Source: Adiantum capillus-veneris
Lineage: Eukaryota > Streptophyta > Polypodiopsida > Polypodiales > Pteridaceae
Assembly: GCA_014529385.2 (NCBI GenBank)
Contig: CM043947.1
Coordinates: forward strand, 98,800,036-98,864,035
Length of the DNA: 64,000 nt
Direction of reading: 5' to 3'
Shown here one piece after another: positions 38,148-49,593 of the stretch. The first letter of the stretch is position 1; the number at the start of each line of letters is the position of its first letter. The notes beneath the pieces are model-generated. The model did no database searches. It saw nothing but the letters and a program-made list of their open reading frames with translations, and was not told where the DNA came from. Position numbers and translations under genes: made by a program.

Positions 38148-39605
38148 AATCGTCCTTGAAAACGGTCACTTTTTTATTTAATGCGAGCATCTTTTTCAGG
38201 AGGCAGGTGCGGCGCATTTAATGCAGCTTACGTCATCACTGAAAGTTGAAAAGTCACAAACTGTAAAATAGTGATAGATTTTGAGGATTTTGACACCACC
38301 AATGCATCCGAAACGCCAAAATACCCTAAAAACGAATGTCTACTTGTCTCATTCCGACATCCGGAGAGGCAAAAAATGTCAAAAAACCCCCAAAAATGGG
38401 CTTTTTACTTAAGGCGCGCGAGGAGGCATTCTAAAATTTTAGAATGCCCCTCTGCGCGCCGTTAGTACAAAGCTCCTTTTAGTGATTTTTGGACACTTAT
38501 CTTTCCAAAAAGCCCCTTTTTAGAGGTTTTTGGACATTTTCCTCTCAAAAAGCTCCCTAAAAAGAGGAAAAAAGGGCCTTTTTACTAACGGCGCGCGAGG
38601 AGGCCTTCCAAAATTTTGGAATGCCCTCTCGCGCGCCGTTAGTACAAAGCTCTTTTTAGTGATTTTTGGACTCTTATCTTTCCAAAAAGCCCATTTTTAG
38701 GGGTTTTTGGACATGTTCCTCTCAAAAAGCTCCCTAAAAAGAGGAGAAAAGGGCCTTTTTACTAACGGCGCGCGAGGAGGCATTCCAAAATTTTGGAATG
38801 CCCCCTCGCGCGCCGTTAGTACAAAGCTTCTTTTAGTGATTTTTGGACACTTATCTTTCCAAAAAGCCCCTATTTAGAGGTTTTTGGACATTTTTTTCTC
38901 AAAAAGCTCCCTAAAAACAGGAAAAAAGGGCCTTTTTACTAACGGCGCGCGAGGAGGCCTTCCAAAATTTTGGAATGCCCCCTCGTGCGCCGTTAGTACA
39001 AAGCTCTTTTCAGTGATTTTTGGACTCTTATCTTTCCAAAAAGCCCATTTTTAGGGGTTTTTGGACATTTTCCTCTCAAAAAGCTCCCTAAAAAGAGGAA
39101 AAAAGGGTCTTTTTACTAACGGCGCGCGAGGAGGCATTCCAAAATTTTGGAATGCCCCCTCGCGCACCGTTAGTACAAAGCTCCTTTTAGTGATTTTTGG
39201 ACACTTATCTTTCCAAAAAGCCCCTTTTTAGAGGTTTTTGGACATTTTCCTCTCAAAAAGCTCCCTAAAAAGAGGAAAAAAGGGCCTTTTTACTAACGGC
39301 GCGCGAGGAGGCATTCCAAAATTTTGGAATGCCCCCTCACGCGCCGTTAGTAAAATGTTCTTTTAGGGGTTATTGACATTTTTGGACTCTTTGGATGTCT
39401 GAGCGAGGCAATTGGACATTCATTTCTAGGAGATATGTGTGTTCCGGACGCATTGACAGTATCAAAAGTTTCAAAATCTTCCACCACTTGATAGTTTTGT
39501 GACTTTTTGAGTTCTAGTGATGACGTAGCGTGTATCAAATGCAACGCATCTACCTTCTGAAAAAGGTGCTCGCATTAAATAAAAGAGAGTGCTCGTCTTC
39601 AAGGA
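38148..39605. mobile_element. Inverted-repeat element with internal 177-bp palindromic satellite
   Basis: The left arm (about 38148-38395) and right arm (about 39360-39605) are imperfect inverted repeats of roughly 240 bp; both carry tttatttaatgcgagca, acgtcatcact and aaaagtcacaaa in opposite orientation. Between them are six units. Each holds a 54-56-bp palindrome (taacggcgcgcgaggaggc...ttccaaaattttggaa... and back). Palindrome starts are 38411, 38586, 38763, 38940, 39117 and 39294, so the last five lie exactly 177 bp apart. There is no coding. It looks like a foldback or MULE-type non-autonomous element. I could not find a clean target duplication. Confidence 0.85.
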
Positions 39606-39775
39606 CCACTAGATTATTAAATGAGGAGAGGGACACCTTTTATATTTTTGTTAATATCAATCTATTTTTCTACGTAACGTAGGCTCTTCTCTCATTCGAG
39701 GAGCTTATTTTCCTCTCTCTACCAAAAGGCCCTCCAAAAGACCTCCAAAATCTCCTAATGGATGGAAACCAAGAT

Positions 39776-40113
39776 TGTTGAAAGAGTTTCGATGACAGAT
39801 TATGAGAGTCAGGGATTGTATAGATACATTAATGGAAGTGAGATCAACCTATATAGGTGCTTAGAGTCATACCCAAAAGATCTGACAGATTTAAGCTCTT
39901 ATATGTCTATACATACAGAGTCAACTATCAATGGAAGTCTATAGTTGTTGACAAGTATGATGTAAGACAAGGGAAACTAGGGTATGAGATTCCACCACCC
40001 AACCACCCATTATATAGGCATGCCCCTGGCCTTTGCCCTAGTTGGACTCCCCGTTCCACACCGCCTAGCCCGGCCCTGCCCTTGTCTAGTTCGGCCTTGC
40101 CGGTGTCCTGACA
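39776..40113 (-). repeat. LTR of chromovirus-like element (left extent uncertain)
   Basis: On the - strand it begins tgtcaggacaccgg at 40113, directly after a polypurine tract complement (ttactccccccttaa, 40114-40128). A TATATAAT box lies about 95 bp in. Its first 80 bp recur at 63171-63253, and its general layout matches 282-390. The other end is not resolved. Confidence 0.5.
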
Positions 40114-40380
40114 TTACTCCCCCCTTAAGAAGAGTTTTCATCCTCGAAAACAAAAGTGGGAAGGTTCTTCTTAAGAACACTAATGTTTTCTCGAGTGGCA
40201 TCCTTCATGGATCCAACTGTTTGGTTGATCGGAACCCGGTTCCGCTGGAGGTTCAATGAAACCAAGAGTAACATCTTGATTTTCCACATTGTTGTCCATT
40301 TGCAACCATCTAGTGTATAGACTCCATTTAGAACGCACATGAGTATGCTAAACTTGTTATCACGACAAAGATATACCTGA
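40114..40380 (-). pseudogene. Chromovirus-like pol 3' end (chromodomain tail remnant)
   Basis: On the - strand this reads up to the polypurine tract with KDATRENISVLKKNLPTFVF then EDENSS and a stop. That resembles the ATWE...FP.F.LEDK end of plant chromovirus integrases. It is homologous to 1-281 in opposite orientation. Only this end remains. Confidence 0.5.
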
Positions 40381-41737
40381 AAGAGTATCGCTTTTCACTT
40401 TCTGTGAAAGTAACTTGCTGACCTAAATCATCAGCCAAGTGTAAGTCCTTAACTTGTTCTCAAATTTCATCAGTAAACAACCCCACCCTAACGAGTGTCA
40501 AGGTTGAGAACCTGACTTTATACATGAAGAGACTACCGAGTCGCAACATGCATTAACTTATAGTAAGTAAACTCCAAGAAGAACAATAAATGCTTACTAA
40601 TTGGATTGCGTGGTGCTAACATATGCACTTGCATATCCTTTAGCACAAGATTAAACTTTGTAATCTGCATATCCCCTTGGATAAGTAACAGTAATGACTT
40701 GTGTTTTCCCCACGGTTTACAGCTAGACTTTCCAGATGGTTGGTAAATGGGATAACAATATCGTACCACATTGCTGAAGAATCAACAATGGAATGAATAA
40801 CCCTCTTGGTTAACTTGAAAAATCTACAAGCATCCAAACCGAGCCATGACATCTATTGGTGTACTGGTAGACCTAAAAAGTAATCTCATCGAGATACTGC
40901 ACTCAAAGTGTAAAATGATTCACAAGCAATAATTTGAGGAATATGCATGCCGTTCCAAATCAGTCTTTGCTAAACACTAGGTCCCATAACACCTAGTATG
41001 CATGCATTTAGTAGAAAATAGATCCAAACTTGTATATCCATGGTGATTCTTGCCAATACTTATGGAAAACGTGATGCACCTAGCACACATTAAAAAGGAA
41101 TGTAAATAGCTCTTAAAAAAAACTAAATACTTTCAATTGCAATCTTTTGCAAGCCTTGCTGAAACGTCTGAACCATAATAGAAGGTGAAACATTGATCAC
41201 TTCTAGGTACAAACAATGAAACTTTTTCATTAACAATTGAGAGCCTTGCTATATGTATAAACAATCATCTGTAATGTTGTTTAGCAGTACTTGTACCTGG
41301 ACAAGTCATCTAACTATCCGAAACTTTCTGGCCACGAAATTGCCTTTGATACGTCGTGCTAAAAATGGTATAGAAAACAGATTTGACTAGCACCTAGTTG
41401 GACTTTGTCGTGACACATAATTGAAATAATGGTGCCAGTGTCAGTTCAGAGACTCATATTCTCCACATGTGGAATATGTCTCATGTGAGGATGTCTAAAA
41501 AAGAACATCCGTCAAGTACAAGATGTACTTGTGTGTGGAGGTAACTCTAAACACTCTGCGACAATAGTGAGAGAGACCCTCATTTATTGCTCCACACTGG
41601 CTAAATCGAACTCCTTGAGTTCCTAGATATTGTTGTATCCCATGTGACAACATGTGCCAAATTGAACCCTACAAGTATGTTCGTAACAGCATAAGGCAAA
41701 AAGATAGATTGGACACTTGGCCCAAAATACTTTGTGT
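40381..41737. other. Unassigned DNA, left flank of the chromovirus insertion
   Basis: No gene or repeat recognised. The sequence is continuous with 49594 onward if the 7.8-kb element is removed. Confidence 0.4.
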
Positions 41738-41742
41738 CGACA

Positions 41743-42949
41743 TGTCACAAGAACAGAATAATAGAGATAGACATCAAAAGATAGAGAAAGAGATCTTTGT
41801 ATTGATGGATTTTTGCAGAGTTTTGATACAACAGAGGAGCAATGAAATATATGGGTGCACTCCGCTGTACGCAGCTCGAACCTCCCGACCACCCCCGAGC
41901 TTCAGTCCGCTTGCATGTAGTGTCTCACTCACACTCGCACTCGCACTCGCACTCGCAATCACACTCTCACTCGCACTTGCACTCACACTCGCACTCGCAC
42001 TCACAGAAGAGGAGATCTGTGAATGATCCCCAAACACACCACCCATCGTGCTGTTATCTTTCTTTTCCTCGAAAAGCCTGCGACTTCTCAAAATAGTCGT
42101 TTTTTTCAGGCGTTCAATTAACTCGATTTTCGCACCAAGTATACCTACGAGAATAAGATACGAACGTGATCGCTAAGCGATCCGTGAAGGTTAGATTTTT
42201 ATCATGACACTTTGCACAAATCCTGTTTCACACATTGATTTCTGCATCGCATACAAAATAGCCAAAAGAACATACTCATGCAACCAATTCAACATGATAA
42301 TGAAAGTAAAAAAACATAATTATGTACCTTCATAATCTCAATTGCAATAGTCCACCATGAAGAAACAAATCCACTTCTTGGTTGATAGCAGGGAGAGCTG
42401 TATGATGTTGTATGTCTGCCTGTCCCTGTGTATACTACACTGCTGCTGCCTTCTGTTTGTTTTCATCATAACTTTTACAAAAGAACTCAGAACATATCAA
42501 TCCAGGTACTCAAAACGACGGGAATAGGTCTGTTCTACAAGGCTACGAAAACAGAATTGTGAAAAAACATCTTTATTTGGCTGAAAACGCAACTTTTAGG
42601 TCGCGACTCATAAAACCTCTATTTTTGGATCTCCACTACTTTTTCAACTTATTTTAAGCCTACCCATGCATTTTAAGCTAAAACACATAAATATAAAATA
42701 TTGATGTTAATAAAAATCTCAATTTTATTGTTCATAAACAGACTATCTGTTATTCATTAATCTTTATCAAATACGTCTTTAGTGTATTATTTAAAAAAAG
42801 AATATATGTTCTCTCTTAATATCTCAAACTCATTCATATAAGCTCTATTTAATAGACTATTCAACAATATTTCAAATCGTGCTGAACGAAAGATATGCCC
42901 TACTATATTCTTTTCAACTTTAAGAACTTCAAAGATTAATCCTATTACA
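41743..42949 (-). repeat. 3' LTR of chromovirus
   Basis: 1207 bp, closely matching 48445-49588. It contains an expanded hexamer run (cactcg-type, about 41928-42003) that is much shorter in the other LTR. Confidence 0.92.
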
Positions 42950-43997
42950 TTCTCCCCTTATCAAAATTAACTCTGTCCTCAGAGTTCAAAAGAGAGGAAA
43001 ATTCTCTTTGCAAAACACTAAGATCAACCCATGATGCATCCTCTACTAGATAGTTCTGCCACTTAACCAAAACTTCCACAATGTCTCTATTTCTCAGATG
43101 TTTAACACGCCTATCTAGCACTCAGTTTGGTTCTACTGTCAATGTTTTGTCATCTTTCAACTTAGAGTTATCCTGTAAAACATGATGCACTTTAACATGA
43201 GAAGGCAATTCCAATTTGTAACCTAATGAACCAATGCGCTTCAAAATTTTAAATGGCCCAGCAAATCGTGGAGACAATCTTCTATTCAGGAATAACCTTT
43301 AAGAAAACCATATCACTAGTTTCATACTCCACAACACAATGTTTCTTGTCATAATAAAATTTATGTCTCTTTTGAGCTTCTCTAATATTCCCCCTGATTT
43401 TGACCAATTTGTTATCCATTTTCTCAAGCATCTCACGTGACAGTTCTATCTTATTCCTCGAGTTAAGAAAATTAATAGGTGTGGGACAGTTATAGCTATA
43501 CATTGCCTCAAATGGAGTCATCCTAATAGATGAATGATATGAACTGTTATATGCAAATTCAACCAAAGGCAGATATTCATTCCAACTAGATTGGTTTTCA
43601 TTGACATACATTCGTAACATATCTTCTAAAATACGATTCGGTCTCTCCGTTTCCCCATCTGTTTGAGGATGAAAAGCAGTAGGCATGCGTAACTGGGTAC
43701 CTATAGAGTCAAAAGTCGCTCTCCAGAAATGAGAAGTGAACTTAGAATCTCTGTCACACACTATGCTCTTGGGCATGCCATGCAAACGAAATATCTCTTT
43801 CACAAACAAGCGTGCAATGGTCAATGCAGTATCAGTTATTTTTACAGGAAAGAAGTGAGCTTGTTTTGTGAGTCTATCTACCACCACAAAGATCGAATCA
43901 TACCCTCCACGAGTAGTAGGAAGTCTAATGATAAAGTCCATGGATATAGACTCCCACTTCTGTAAAGGAATGTCTAAGGGTTGAAGGCACCAGGCAT

Positions 43998-44260
43998 GGG
44001 TGAAAGCGTGGTTTGGTGGTACAAAAAAGGGACCTATTTTACTTCTACCAATGAAAAAGTGGGGACTGGTAATTTTTTTGTAGTTTAGGTCAAAACTTTG
44101 TGGACCTTGTGTTTTTAGATTCTTCTTTTGAAGATCTATCCATTGATATATAGTATGATAGGTAGTTTTTCATGTGACATGTAGAAATTGTAACTCAAAG
44201 ATTTGTCAAAGGTGTTGTCAAGGACATTCCTTTTTGTACCACCAAAGCATGCTTTTACTC
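43998..44260. mobile_element. 263-bp MITE inside the chromovirus integrase
   Basis: It has inverted ends of about 33 bp (left gggtgaaagcgtggtttggt..., right on the other strand gagtaaaagcatgctttggt...; both continue ggtacaaaaa). It is flanked by gcat on both sides (43994-43997, 44261-44264). It separates the integrase zinc finger from the segment leading to the catalytic core. It has no coding capacity. Confidence 0.8.
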
Positions 44261-45680
44261 GCATCCTCTTATGCTCAATCTTAACTTGTTGACATTGAAA
44301 GCACTCACGCACATAATTCTGAACATCCAATTTTATATGCGGCCAAAAGAATGAACTTTTAATCTTTTCATATGTCTTATTCGATCCAGGATGACCAAAA
44401 AATGGTGAAGTATGACACTCATGCATAATTTGACTCTTAAAAGCAGAATTTGCAGGAATACACAAGCGGTCATAATAATTCAGATTTCCCTTATAGAAGT
44501 GATATCTGTTCTCATACATCTCACCAATATTTTTACGCAAGAATTTCAAAATAGACATATAAAAAGAATCATTTTCAACTTCAGTATGTATATCATCAAT
44601 CAAATTAGACCGCACAACAGTCAACAAATTACACATAGACCTACGACTCAATGCATCTGCAACTTTATTTTCTTTTCCACACAAATACTTCAAATCAAAA
44701 TCATACTCAACCAGCAATTCAATCCATCTTCTTTGTCTGTTATTTAACAATGGCTGAATGAAAATATACTTCAAGCTTTGATGATCACTACGCAATTCAA
44801 TTTTTACACCAAGCAAAAGATGACGCCAATGCTTCAATGCATGAACAACAGTAAGCTATTCTAGATCATGTGTTGTATAGTTCAATTCATGTCGACTTAA
44901 TTTCCCATACTAATATGAAACCACTCTTCCTTGTTTTATCAAAACACAACCTAATTGTTCACCACTAGCGTCACACGACACAACAAATGGTTTGCCCATC
45001 TCAGGAACTTTTAAAACACAATTTTTCGCTATTTTAGCCTTCAAGGTCTCAAAAGCAGTCTCACAGCTAGAAGTCCACACAAAACCCTTATCTTTCTTGG
45101 TCAATTTGGTCAAAGGACTTTCTATCTTAGAGAAATCTTTAATGTGTGCTCTCTCATATTGTGCTAGACCCATAAATCTTCTTACATCCCTTAATGACTT
45201 AGGTGTTGGCCACTCCACAATAGTCCTAATTTTATCAAGATCAATGTGAATCCCCTCTTTAGAAATCACTCTTCCCAAATACACAATCTGATCCTTTACA
45301 AAAGAACACTTACTTGCTTTGGCATACAATTTATGTTCACGCAACTTCAAATGTTTTCTTTAAATGCAATGCATGATCTTCTTCAGTCTTAGAATGCATA
45401 AAAATATCATCCACGAATACCAGAATGAAGTCATCAAGATACGGGGGGAAAATACTATTCATTAAGCACATGAAAGTTATTGGTGCATTAGTCAAACCAA
45501 AAGCAAGAACTGTAAATTCATAATACCCATAACGTGTACGAAAAGCAGTCTTTGGGATGTCCTCGGCCTTAATGCGGATTTGATGGTAGCCAGAATGAAA
45601 GTCAATCTTCGAAAATATTGTGGCACCACTCAATTGGTTAAGCAATTCATCTATGTGAGGAAGAGGATATTTGTTCTTAA

Positions 45681-47018
45681 CACTAGGTTGGTAATGGGAC
45701 ACTTTTATGTCCTGGGACACTTTTATGTCCTGTTAAGTGACCATTTTCCTTGAATTATGTCAAGAGTTTCAAAATGGATTTTGAGGTGCTATCTATCTAG
45801 AAAGTTGTCTCATGAGCTGAGAAAAACTCGACATTTTTTTGGAATATCAATTCCATCTTTAACATTGTCCTTGCACAACATTTCACAACCTAAACTGTGT
45901 GAAAAAACGGGTCCTGTTTTTGGCTTTTTTCAACTTTTTGCAACTATACCACTCTAGAATTCATGTTTGTGAGGTCTATAATGCTAGAGAACTATCTTTA
46001 GTAGTTCTCAACATGTCCTGATGCTTCTAGGAAGAAATAAATATTAAAGTTGTAAGCTATGACCAGATTACAAAAATTGTCAAATCCTGTTTTTTAGCCA
46101 ATTTTAGCTCTTCTATGATTTTTTTGGTGGATTTCATGATATCCAAATTCATTTTTGAGTTTCTATGTCGCATATTGTAACATAAAGCTAACATTCCTTG
46201 AGTTTTGGGGCACCTAATACCCTATTTTGCATAGTACACAACGATGGTTGATTTTTTCAATTATAGAAGAAAACAAAACATTCTAGTATATCAAGTATAG
46301 CTTTTTCAATATTGTTAGTTTCTTGTGACAACTACATGCATTTTGTACGTAGTAACCACATCTAGTCATAAGGATCAAATTTGGCTAGATATTGAATAGT
46401 TTCTATGGGATTCTACAACTCATAATGTTGAACCCAGTTTTTTCATGTTTGATGTATTTAACACTTCATCTTTGTCCCCAAGATTCCCCTTGGTAAGAGA
46501 TGTATTATTCTTTTGACATGCTCCATAGCTCCTTAAGAACATAAAGGACAATAGGGAACTAAGAAAACATGCATATATTATTTGTATTGAGTGTGGCTAT
46601 AGAAACTTTGATGATATGTTTGCAGAATGGTAAAAATTCAATTTTTTTGTACCTTTTTATTTTGGCAAAACAAAAAATAGTGAGTGAGAAGCAATCATAT
46701 ATTCTGATCACCAACCCATTGAAGTTAACTAGGGAATTTATCTCAAGTCCTACAAAAATCCCTAATCTTATTTTTATGCAACAAAACGTAAGAAATGACT
46801 GTTTTGATGAAAATGCACTGGTCCATCAACTTTGGAGGCTTGGTGTGACCAAAAGATGAGAAATTTTACAATTTTCTTATTTTTTCCATGTGTAGTAGGC
46901 CTTGAACTATAACCTCATGAAAGGGTTTACAAAATGAGTGGATCTACTATGGTTTTGGAGGTTTTTTTCAAAACCCTGAAAGGACACTTTTATGTCCTGT
47001 TAGGTTACCAACCTAGTG
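45681..47018. mobile_element. 1.34-kb non-autonomous DNA element with TTAA target duplication
   Basis: Both ends read cactaggttggtaa going inward (14-bp inverted repeat). TTAA flanks each side (45677-45680, 47019-47022). Removing the element and one TTAA restores a continuous RT reading, ...[17 protein letters not shown], so the boundaries are firm. Subterminal copies of ggacacttttatgtcc, itself nearly palindromic, occur twice at the left and once at the right. No convincing gene inside. Confidence 0.9.
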
Positions 47019-47799
47019 TTAATGGTCTGTTTGTTTAATCCCCTATAGTCAATGCATAACCTATATGTACCATCCTTTTTGTTTTGGAATAACACAAGAC
47101 TGCCCCAAGGAGATACACTAGGTTTAATGGAACCCTTTTTCAAAAGATCATCAAGTTGTATCTTGAGCTCTTTAAGCTCATCAATATTGAACCTGTATGG
47201 AGCCCTTGAATAAGGTGTTGCTCTTGGATATAGATTTATGGCATGGTCTACCGCCCTAGGTGGAGGTATACCAAGAAGATCGTCCGGAAACACATCCTTA
47301 AATTCATGTAAAAGATCCTCTACAAATTTTGGATTTGTCTCTTTCTGTTTATCCACAGATTCTTCTTTAATCTCATTAGCAAACACAAGCAACATCTCAC
47401 ACTCTTATCTAAGTCACCTTATCAATTCCATTACCAAAACTAGATTTAGAATCTCTTTCTTTCCACGAAGAGTGTGACTTATCATCATCAACTGATTAAA
47501 GATATATTTTTCTTTCCTAACAATCAATCAAAAAATGATTTTCAATCGTCTAATTGATACCAATGATAACATCATGCATATCAATGTTTATGATATAGGA
47601 ATCATCTTTATGCTTCCGGCTCTTCAAAGAAAATGAATAAATTTTCTACTAACTCTTTCGTGAACCATTATTACCACTGGTTAAGTCCACAAGTCTTTTA
47701 ATTTCTTGATTTAATTTCAAGTTTAATTTCTCAATCAATTTAGACAATAAGAAGCAATGAATACTATCCAAATCAATTAAGAAATTCAAATTTAAATCT

Positions 47800-48425
47800 C
47801 AACTTTTATGCATGAATTCGATCACAGAATCTTTCAAAAGACGTATTAAAGACATAAAACATCACAAAGAAGGGGTAGATGACTTACCTTTATCGTACCG
47901 CATCGCCAAAAGTCTCCAATTGAGCCATCTTGGTACGTATTGTCTTATCGGTCACCTTGCTCGAGCATTCAAAAGTCTGGTGGTAGTGTTCTCAATATTG
48001 AAAGTATAATCCAAATCGTTGAGTTCTATAATCCACGCTTCTAAATCTTTGCATATCTTTCTTATGCCATCAAACTCTTTAAGCTTAGCCTTTGTTAAGA
48101 ATGATTTGCTTGTCGCTTCTCCCATATCGTCATCGTTTCTTTTTCGAGTTGACGACCTCTACCTCCACCACCACCGTTCCCACCATCACCACTGCCATGT
48201 GCCCCAGCGCCGCCACAATGATTATTATTTCCTGGTGGAGTAGCATGGTTTTCGCCTTCATGTTTGCCATCAATGTCCACATAGATATCAGGCTCTCGTG
48301 CTGCTTTGCCCCGCAAAGACTCAGCACGCTCCCGATTTGCTTGTTCCAGATCTTCTCGTAGTCACCGAACTAGGTGTTCTTGCTCCTTCATCCTCCTCTC
48401 GTATCCTTCCATGCCCAGAATCAAC
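47800..48425 (-). pseudogene. Decayed chromovirus gag region
   Basis: On the - strand after the primer site come fragments of a charged, Gly-rich N-terminus (REPDIYVDIDGKHEGENH, then a His/Gly-rich stretch) and, in another frame, FLTKAKLKEFDG. The order and position suit gag; multiple stops are present and no zinc knuckle was seen. Confidence 0.5.
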
Positions 48426-48430
48426 CGCTT

Positions 48431-48442
48431 GCTCTGATACCA
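48431..48442 (-). promoter_or_regulatory. tRNA-iMet primer-binding site of chromovirus
   Basis: The - strand sequence tggtatcagagc is the standard plant initiator-Met primer site. It lies two bases after the 5' LTR end. Confidence 0.95.
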
Positions 48443-48444
48443 AT

Positions 48445-49588
48445 TGTCATAAGAACAGAATAATAGAGATAGACATCAAAAGATAGAGAAATAGATCTTT
48501 GTATTGATGGATTTTTGCAGAGTTTTGATACAACACAGGAGCAATGAAATATATGGGCGCACTCTGCTGTACGGAGCTCGAACCTCCCGACCACCCCTGA
48601 GCTTCAGTCCGCTTGCTCGCACTCACACTCGCACTCGCACTCGAAGAAGAGGAGATCTGTGAATGATCTCCAAACGCACCACCCATCGTGCTTTTATCTT
48701 TCTTTTCCTCGAAAAGCCTGCGACTTCTCAAAATAGTCGTTTTTTTAAGGCGTTCAATGAACTCGATTTTCGCACCAAGTATACCTGCGAGAATAAGATA
48801 AGAACGTGCTCGCTAAGCGATCCGTGAAGGTTAGATTTTTATCATGACACTTTGCACAGATCCTGTTTCACACATTGATTTCTGCATCGCCTACAAAATA
48901 GCCAAAAGAACATAATCGTGCAACCAATTCAACATGATAATCAAAGTAAAAAAACATAATTATGTACCTTCATAATCTCAATTGCAATAGTCCACCATGA
49001 AGAAACAAATCCACTTCTTGGTTGATAGCAGGGAGAGTTGTATGATGTTGTATGTCTGCATGTCCCAGTGTATACTACACTGCTGCTGCCTTCTGTTTGT
49101 TTTCATCATCAATTTTACAGACGAACTCTGAACAGATCAATCCAGGCACTCAAGACGACGGGAATAGGTCTGGTCTACAAGGCTACGCGAACAGAATTGT
49201 GAGGAACATCTTTATTTGGTTGAGAACGCAATTTTTAGGTCGTGACTCATAAAACCTCTATTTTTGGATCTCCACTACTTTTTCAACTTATTTCAAGCCT
49301 ACCCATGCATTTTAAGCTAAAACACATAAATATAAAATATTGATGTTAATAAAAATCTCAATGTTACTGTTCATAAACAGACTATCTGTTATTCATTAAT
49401 CTTTATCAAATATGTCTTTAGTGTATTATTTAAAAAAAGAATATATGTTCTCTCTTAATATCTCAAACTCATTCATATAAGCTCTATTTAATAGACTATT
49501 CAAAAATCTTTCAAATTGTGCTAAACGAAAGATATGCCCTACTATATTCTTTTCGACTTTAAGAACTTCAAAGATTAATCCTATTACA
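48445..49588 (-). repeat. 5' LTR of chromovirus
   Basis: 1144 bp, partner of 41743-42949, ending attaca followed by the cgaca duplication. Confidence 0.92.
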
Positions 49589-49593
49589 CGACA

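Larger units (their letters stand above)
42965..47395 (-). pseudogene. Chromovirus pol: RT, RNase H, integrase, chromodomain (broken)
   Basis: RT starts in 47395-47019 ([34 protein letters not shown]). It is interrupted by the 45681-47018 insertion and resumes at 45677 ([12 protein letters not shown], the FVDD box in [11 protein letters not shown]). A frameshift near 45345 leads to the connection and RNase H part (VVSCDASGEQLGCVL, stop at 44910, then DHQSLKYIF and GKENKVADALSRR to about 44640). The integrase HHCC finger (HECHTSPFFGHPG, CFQCQQ) ends at the MITE. The integrase core is at 43941-43285 (MDFIIRLP, CDRDSKFTSHFW, HPQTDGETERPNR). A chromodomain follows at about 43115-42965 (LDRRVKHLRNRDIVEVLVKW, EDASW). 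It is inactive. Confidence 0.93.
41743..49588 (-). mobile_element. Ty3/gypsy chromovirus, complete but decayed, with two nested insertions
   Basis: LTRs at 41743-42949 and 48445-49588 have TG...CA ends and are flanked by a perfect 5-bp duplication cgaca (41738-41742, 49589-49593). The coding strand is minus. A tRNA-iMet primer site adjoins the right LTR, and a polypurine tract (on the - strand gataaggggagaa, 42950-42962) adjoins the left LTR. Pol ends in a chromodomain. A TTAA-type element (45681-47018) and a MITE (43998-44260) interrupt pol. Confidence 0.95.

Noticed and set aside
35529-39350. CRISPR array
   Set aside because: Units are too long, repeats include the spacers, and the genome is eukaryotic; these are tandem satellites.
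41652-42096. Ser/His- or Ala/Leu-rich open frames near 41.9 kb
   Set aside because: They come from the cactcg hexamer repeat in the LTR.
46569-46859. 96-residue open frame in the TTAA element
   Set aside because: Low-complexity, no recognisable domain, and no sign of a transposase.
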